NCBI GenBank assembly: GCA_963575745.1 | Contig: CAUYUJ010014335.1 | Location: 18,501 to 82,500 of the forward strand | Direction: 5' to 3' | DNA length: 64,000 nucleotides | Source: Prorocentrum cordatum | Taxonomy: Eukaryota > Sar > Dinophyceae > Prorocentrales > Prorocentraceae | Shown here: one piece after another, positions 60,091-64,000 of the stretch | Position numbering within the stretch: the first letter of the stretch is position 1 | Layout of the letters: each line of letters opens with the position of its first letter | Translations under genes and position numbers: made by a program | The notes under the pieces: generated by a model | Databases searched by the model: none | What the model was told of the DNA's origin: nothing | What the model saw: the letters and a program-made list of their open reading frames with translations, nothing else

Positions 60091-60430
60091 CGTTGGGCGC
60101 AGCAGCGCGGCGACAGCTGCAAGCATGGCCGCACTCAGGGGGGAAGGGGGGATCTTGTCAAACGCCACCCTGCTGGACCCCCCCCCAGTGGCGCAGCACG
60201 GCGACGAACATCTTTCGCCTGGCAGCACCCCTGGGGAAGAGAGGGAGCGACCATGACACAGGTCCGCTTGGCCGCTCGACCCTCCCCCCTCCGAGGCACA
60301 GCAGCACGGCGAGATTCGCAAGCTTGGCAGCACGCAGGGAGGGCAGCGGGATGCACCGTGGGGCGCCACTTGGGCTGGCCTTCCCCCAGGGGCGCAGCAG
60401 AGTGGCGGCAGCTTCGCGCCTGGCAGCAGC
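60091..60430 (+). repeat. ~98-bp degenerate tandem repeat
   Basis: GCGCAGCAGCGCGGCGACAG and diverged forms recur near 60097, 60190, 60296 and 60391, each followed by a GCCTGGCAGCAC-like motif. Confidence 0.7.
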
Positions 60431-60441
60431 CGGGTAGGGCG

Positions 60442-60599
60442 AAGTCGGGCCTGTCCCTCTACGGGAGGCGTATTCAAAATTGTCGAAGCAATAGTATAGG
60501 GAACTATGTTTTGACTATTTTGGAATATGTCGTAATAGTTTGAATATGGATCATTCGTCGTCCAAAATCCGCCGCCCTGGGTGGACACGCCCGACCTGA
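60442..60599 (+). mobile_element. Family A MITE-like element, copy 10
   Basis: AAGTCGGGCCTGTCCCTCTA at the left, TTTTGACTATTTTGGAATAT inside and GTGGACACGCCCGACCT at the right. The AGTCTGGGGACGAT marker is altered to AGTATAGGGAACTATG. Confidence 0.85.
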
Positions 60600-60752
60600 G
60601 GGTAGGGCGAGGGGCGCGGCGGCACCGAGGAGGGGCAGACCGAGGACAGGGGGAGCAGCAGGGCCCTTCTCCCGGCGGCGAGCGGAGGGCGGGGGGGGCG
60701 GAAATGAGCAGGAGGAAGGCCTCCGCAGGAGGCGGCGGAGCTCCTCGGGACC
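60600..60752. other. Unassigned spacer
   Basis: No feature recognised. Confidence 0.3.
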
Positions 60753-60882
60753 TGGCATCGTTCGGACGTGTTTTTTGTTTTCTCGGCGAGGATCCTCGAG
60801 GACCACCCTGGACCATCGAGCAAACAAGAACGCGCACGAAACCGACAAATGCACAGGAAACGGACGTCCGAGCGAAGGCAAG
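60753..60882. mobile_element. Family H inverted-repeat element, copy 3
   Basis: TGGCATCGTTCGGACGTGTT at the left, GGACCACCCTGGACCATCGA inside and GGACGTCCGAGCGAAGGCA at the right. Closest to copy 2. Confidence 0.85.
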
Positions 60883-61458
60883 AGGAGCCCTGGCGTTTTC
60901 GGAGAAGTGGTCCGCGTTTTCTTGGGGAAGGCTTCGAACATTTCTCAGGCGGCTGGAGGATGTCCGAGCCTTCTGGGAAGGCCCGCTCCGTCTCACTTTC
61001 CCCCTGGGTTCGCCGCCAATATCCAAACAGACACAGGAGGGCGTCGAACAAACAGCAACAGATGGAGTTTCGACCAGCGTTGGTAAAATGTTGCGTTGGA
61101 ATCGGTGCTGTTTCCGTTTTAAGAGCAACACCCGGCTTCCAATTGTTCAAGAGGGCCCCCTTCTCCAGGCCTCTGGCAAGATGGTCGATCAATGCACCAA
61201 GATATTTCCGAAGAGGTCCCAGCAGACCCAGACAGGATCCAATGATATCCCCGAGGCCCCAAATCTGTCTCAACGGGCGAGGCGCACCCAAGATGACCCC
61301 AGGAACTCAAGAGGAGCCAGGAGGGACGAGGGAGGAATAGGCGCTCCTTGGGGCAGCTCAAGGCCAGCGCACAAGGGGCGCTAAACCTCGCGAGGCCGCC
61401 GTGTATCCTGTGCTTGAGCCTGGGCGCGCGCGCGTGACTCGAGGAATAGATGCTATCG
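60883..61458. other. Unassigned spacer
   Basis: No gene or repeat partner recognised. Confidence 0.4.
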
Positions 61459-61627
61459 TTAAGTCGGGCCTGTCCCTCTACAGGAGGAACATTCAAAAAT
61501 AGTAAACGCATAGCCTTGGGACGTTTTTGCTGTGTTTCGTATGGTTCGGCTATTGTTGAATCTTTTTGAGTAGTTTCAATTTTTCGTCCAAAATCCACCC
61601 GCCTGTAGGGGGACATGCCCGACCTAA
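61459..61627 (+). mobile_element. Family A MITE-like element, copy 11
   Basis: TTAAGTCGGGCCTGTCCCTC at the left, ATTTTTCGTCCAAAATCCAC inside and AGGGGGACATGCCCGACCTA at the right. The central marker is decayed. Confidence 0.9.
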
Positions 61628-62755
61628 GAATAGATGGTATCGCCTCCATGTTTCTGCAGGGGTTTGATTTGTTGTGGGCGCCATCTCGATGCTTTCGTGG
61701 TCGCCAGCAGGATCACCTCGTTCTGCCTGGCTCCCTCGAAGCGCCGTCTTCGGCGATGGGAGGTACTGCATCGGCCCGATCAAGAAGGATACCTCTTTTG
61801 TATCTTGCCGATATTTGTGAGCACGGGGCGGAATGAGCAGGAGGAGAAAGTCGAACACCAGGCTGGTGAGTGTGTATGTGTGCGTGTGTGGAGTGTGCAC
61901 ACCGTCTCTGTGTGTGCTTGTGTATGGTGTGCGTGTCTGGTGTGTGGGCGTGCCCCTATTCCACTGTTCCCCGTGTGCGTTCACTACGGCCAGTGTTTGG
62001 CTCAGTGGTTTTGCGTGCGCATTGGTGATTGCCCTCGAGGCGCAGAAGGCCTACCGCATCTACGAGCATCCGGAGGCGATGGGCCGCGTGTGGTCAGAGG
62101 GATTCAGGCCGCGTCCCTCCTCTCTGGGAGGATGAGCAGGGCGGGGCAGCCAACGACAGCTTTTGAGCTGCATCCACGCAGCCCAGCGGCTGGCCTCTGA
62201 TCACGCAGTGTGTCCTCCCGCTCCCGCTGCTCTTGTTCCTGCTGCTCCCAGGGTAAGCTGCTCAACATTAGCCTCGAAACTCCATCCTGGAAATTCATTT
62301 CGCCATCCTTCCGAACCGCTTCCAGCGCGACGAGGGGAACTTCGAATGATCAGGCACACAGGGGGAAGCAGGAGGGGGAGGTCCACCTTCTGGTCGGCAG
62401 ATTGCGCGGAGCCCGCCTCACGGAACACGCTGGAGAGGTCACCGCCGCCATTTGCACACATGTGAGGCAGATCGTCCGAGCGGCGGAGGTGCCTCTGCTT
62501 TTGAGTCGGAGAGAGCTTTGTGCCGCTTCCATCTGAAGGTGCCTCTGCTCTCGAGTCGGAGGAGTGGCGATACCATCATCAGCGAGACCCCTCCAGCGAG
62601 GAGGTCCAGAGTGCCTCCCCGAGCTGGAGATCGGGAGGGGAGGGTCCAGCAGCAGGATGACCCTGTCAGGCTCCTGCCCTGGTGGCGGTGTCGTCTTCCG
62701 CTTGCTAATATTCCAGACCACTTGCGCGGCGGAATAAGCCTATCGTTCGACTGAA
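61628..62755. other. Unassigned spacer
   Basis: A short (TG)n-like stretch lies at about 61868-61935. The pairs GGTGCCTCTGCTTTTGAGTC / GGTGCCTCTGCTCTCGAGTC (62488, 62538) form a 50-bp tandem repeat. No gene recognised. Confidence 0.45.
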
Positions 62756-62784
62756 CTACGAAGACGATGACGACGACCACGACC

Positions 62785-62837
<53 letters not shown>

Positions 62838-62990
62838 TACTACTACTACGACCACTACCAGTACTATTTCTACCACGACTTACTACTACTACTACGACTA
62901 CTACGACTACTACTACTACTACTACTACTACGACTACTACTACTACTACTACGACTACTTCTAATACTACTTCTTCTACTAATACTGCTA
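62756..62990. repeat. (GAC)n to (TAC)n tract
   Basis: About 60 bp of GAC units pass into TACTACTACGACTAC repeats. Confidence 0.95.
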
Positions 62991-63082
62991 ATTATACCAC
63001 TACTGCTATTACTACCTGTTTATTACGACTGTGGCGACCATCGGTACTATTATTACTACTACTACTACTACTACTACGACTA

Positions 63083-63167
<85 letters not shown>

Positions 63168-63318
63168 GACTACGACTACGACTACTACGACGACGACGAC
63201 GACGACTACTACTACTACTACTACAACAACTACTACTACTACATGTGCTGCTACGACCTGCTACTACAACCACCACTACTACCATTACTACTACTACCAC
63301 TGCTACTATTACTACTAG

Positions 63319-63366
<48 letters not shown>

Positions 63367-63905
63367 GACTACTACGACTACGAGTAGTACTACGACTACG
63401 ACTACGACTCCGACTACTACTAGTATTACCACTACGCCGATTCCTACCACTATTACTATTCCTACTACCTGCTATTCCGGCTACGACTACGACGACGCGT
63501 ACCAATATTACGGCCACGATTTGTACCCGTACTACCCACGGTTACGACGATTCTTATTGTGATGATTACTAGCGGTATTGCTGCTACTACTTACTACTAC
63601 TACTACTACTACTACTCCTACTACTACTGCTACTACTACTACTATTATTATTACTACTACTACTACTACTACAACTACTATTACCACGACGACGGCCACG
63701 ACGACCACGACGACTACTGCTACTACCTTTGCGACCGACTACTACGACTACTACTACTACTAGTATTATTCCTGACACTACGACTACGATGACCTCTTCT
63801 ACCACTACCGTTACTAGTACGATTTCGATACGACTGTTGCTGCAACGGCTAGCCATGCTAACACTATTACTACTACTTGCTATCCGTACTGCTGCTACTG
63901 ACACT
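62991..63905. repeat. Long degenerate (TAC)n tract
   Basis: ACT/TAC/GAC trinucleotide repeats over about 900 bp with decreasing purity to the right. Frames read poly-Thr, poly-Tyr or poly-Leu (+) and poly-Val or poly-Ser (-). Not coding. Confidence 0.95.
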
Positions 63906-64000
63906 CGCGTGCCGACTATTACTTTACACTTCCATGGTTCATGGTCGCCAATCCTGCCAATATTCTGTGTGCCACTACTACCACGATTGCCACGATCACG
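63906..64000. other. Unassigned right edge
   Basis: Decayed trinucleotide repeat fading into unassigned sequence. Confidence 0.4.

Noticed and set aside
62439-63904. Poly-Val, poly-Thr and poly-Tyr ORFs
   Set aside because: Translations of TAC/GAC microsatellites.

Overview
This window is nuclear DNA of a dinoflagellate. The decisive sign is an exact copy of the 22-nt dinoflagellate spliced leader (SL; core CCGTAGCCATTTTGGCTCAA) at 58176-58197, placed 5' of an intact reading frame. A decayed SL copy lies at 51789-51811, 5' of a second gene. Other features agree: GC-rich sequence, very low gene density, a GC-AG intron, no AATAAA-type polyadenylation signal, and a large load of small inverted-repeat elements and satellites. 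The species cannot be named from the sequence alone; a free-living dinoflagellate with a large genome would fit.

Two genes are well supported, both near the right end and both on the + strand. The first (51867-52666, one intron) encodes a 198-residue PRA1/Yip3-type membrane protein of the Rab trafficking system. The second (58274-58876, no intron) encodes a 200-residue cysteine-rich protein with a signal peptide and one C-terminal membrane segment. The second gene has every mark of a retroposed mRNA: a 17-20 bp direct repeat, then the SL, 5' UTR, coding region, 3' UTR, a short A tract, and the same direct repeat again. The PRA1 gene also has an SL relict upstream, yet it holds an intron with complementary ends and a 4-bp flanking repeat. 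The likely history is retroposition followed by intron gain. Weaker coding candidates are a cytochrome b5-like heme-binding segment (46102-46176), a two-exon candidate (6494-6885), an isolated ORF (28660-28947) and a repeated family with a conserved peptide (35.7, 38.5 and 39.1 kb).

Almost everything else is repeats. Eleven copies of one 150-200 bp element with termini AAGTCGGGCCTGTCCC.../...GGGACAGGCCCGACTT lie scattered from 3.2 to 61.6 kb. At least a dozen further small families recur within the window, labelled B to Z in the entries; most have terminal inverted repeats. One copy, at 10239-10450, has a perfect 16-bp target-site duplication. Tandem arrays are plentiful: 76-bp (4.7-5.5 kb), 77-bp (39.5-40.5 kb), 86-bp, ~98-bp, 10-11-bp and ~25-bp satellites, plus long trinucleotide tracts. 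Layout: 0-2 kb long tandem units; 2-6.3 kb satellites and dispersed repeats; 6.4-6.9 kb candidate exons; 7-38 kb mostly elements and G-rich or pyrimidine-rich minisatellites; 38-42 kb a dense element cluster; 43-44 kb a GAT tract; 46.6-49.4 kb a nested inverted-repeat element filled with satellites; 50-60 kb the two genes; 60-64 kb elements and a TAC/GAC tract.

One theme recurs: satellite tracts often sit inside, or split, a small inverted-repeat element (16.3, 26.7, 39.4-40.7, 42.1, 42.7, 46.6-49.4 and 55.8 kb). The genes show no operon-like or functional relation to each other. Most predicted ORFs are translations of repeats and are not called. All repeat boundaries were read by eye and may be off by a few bases.
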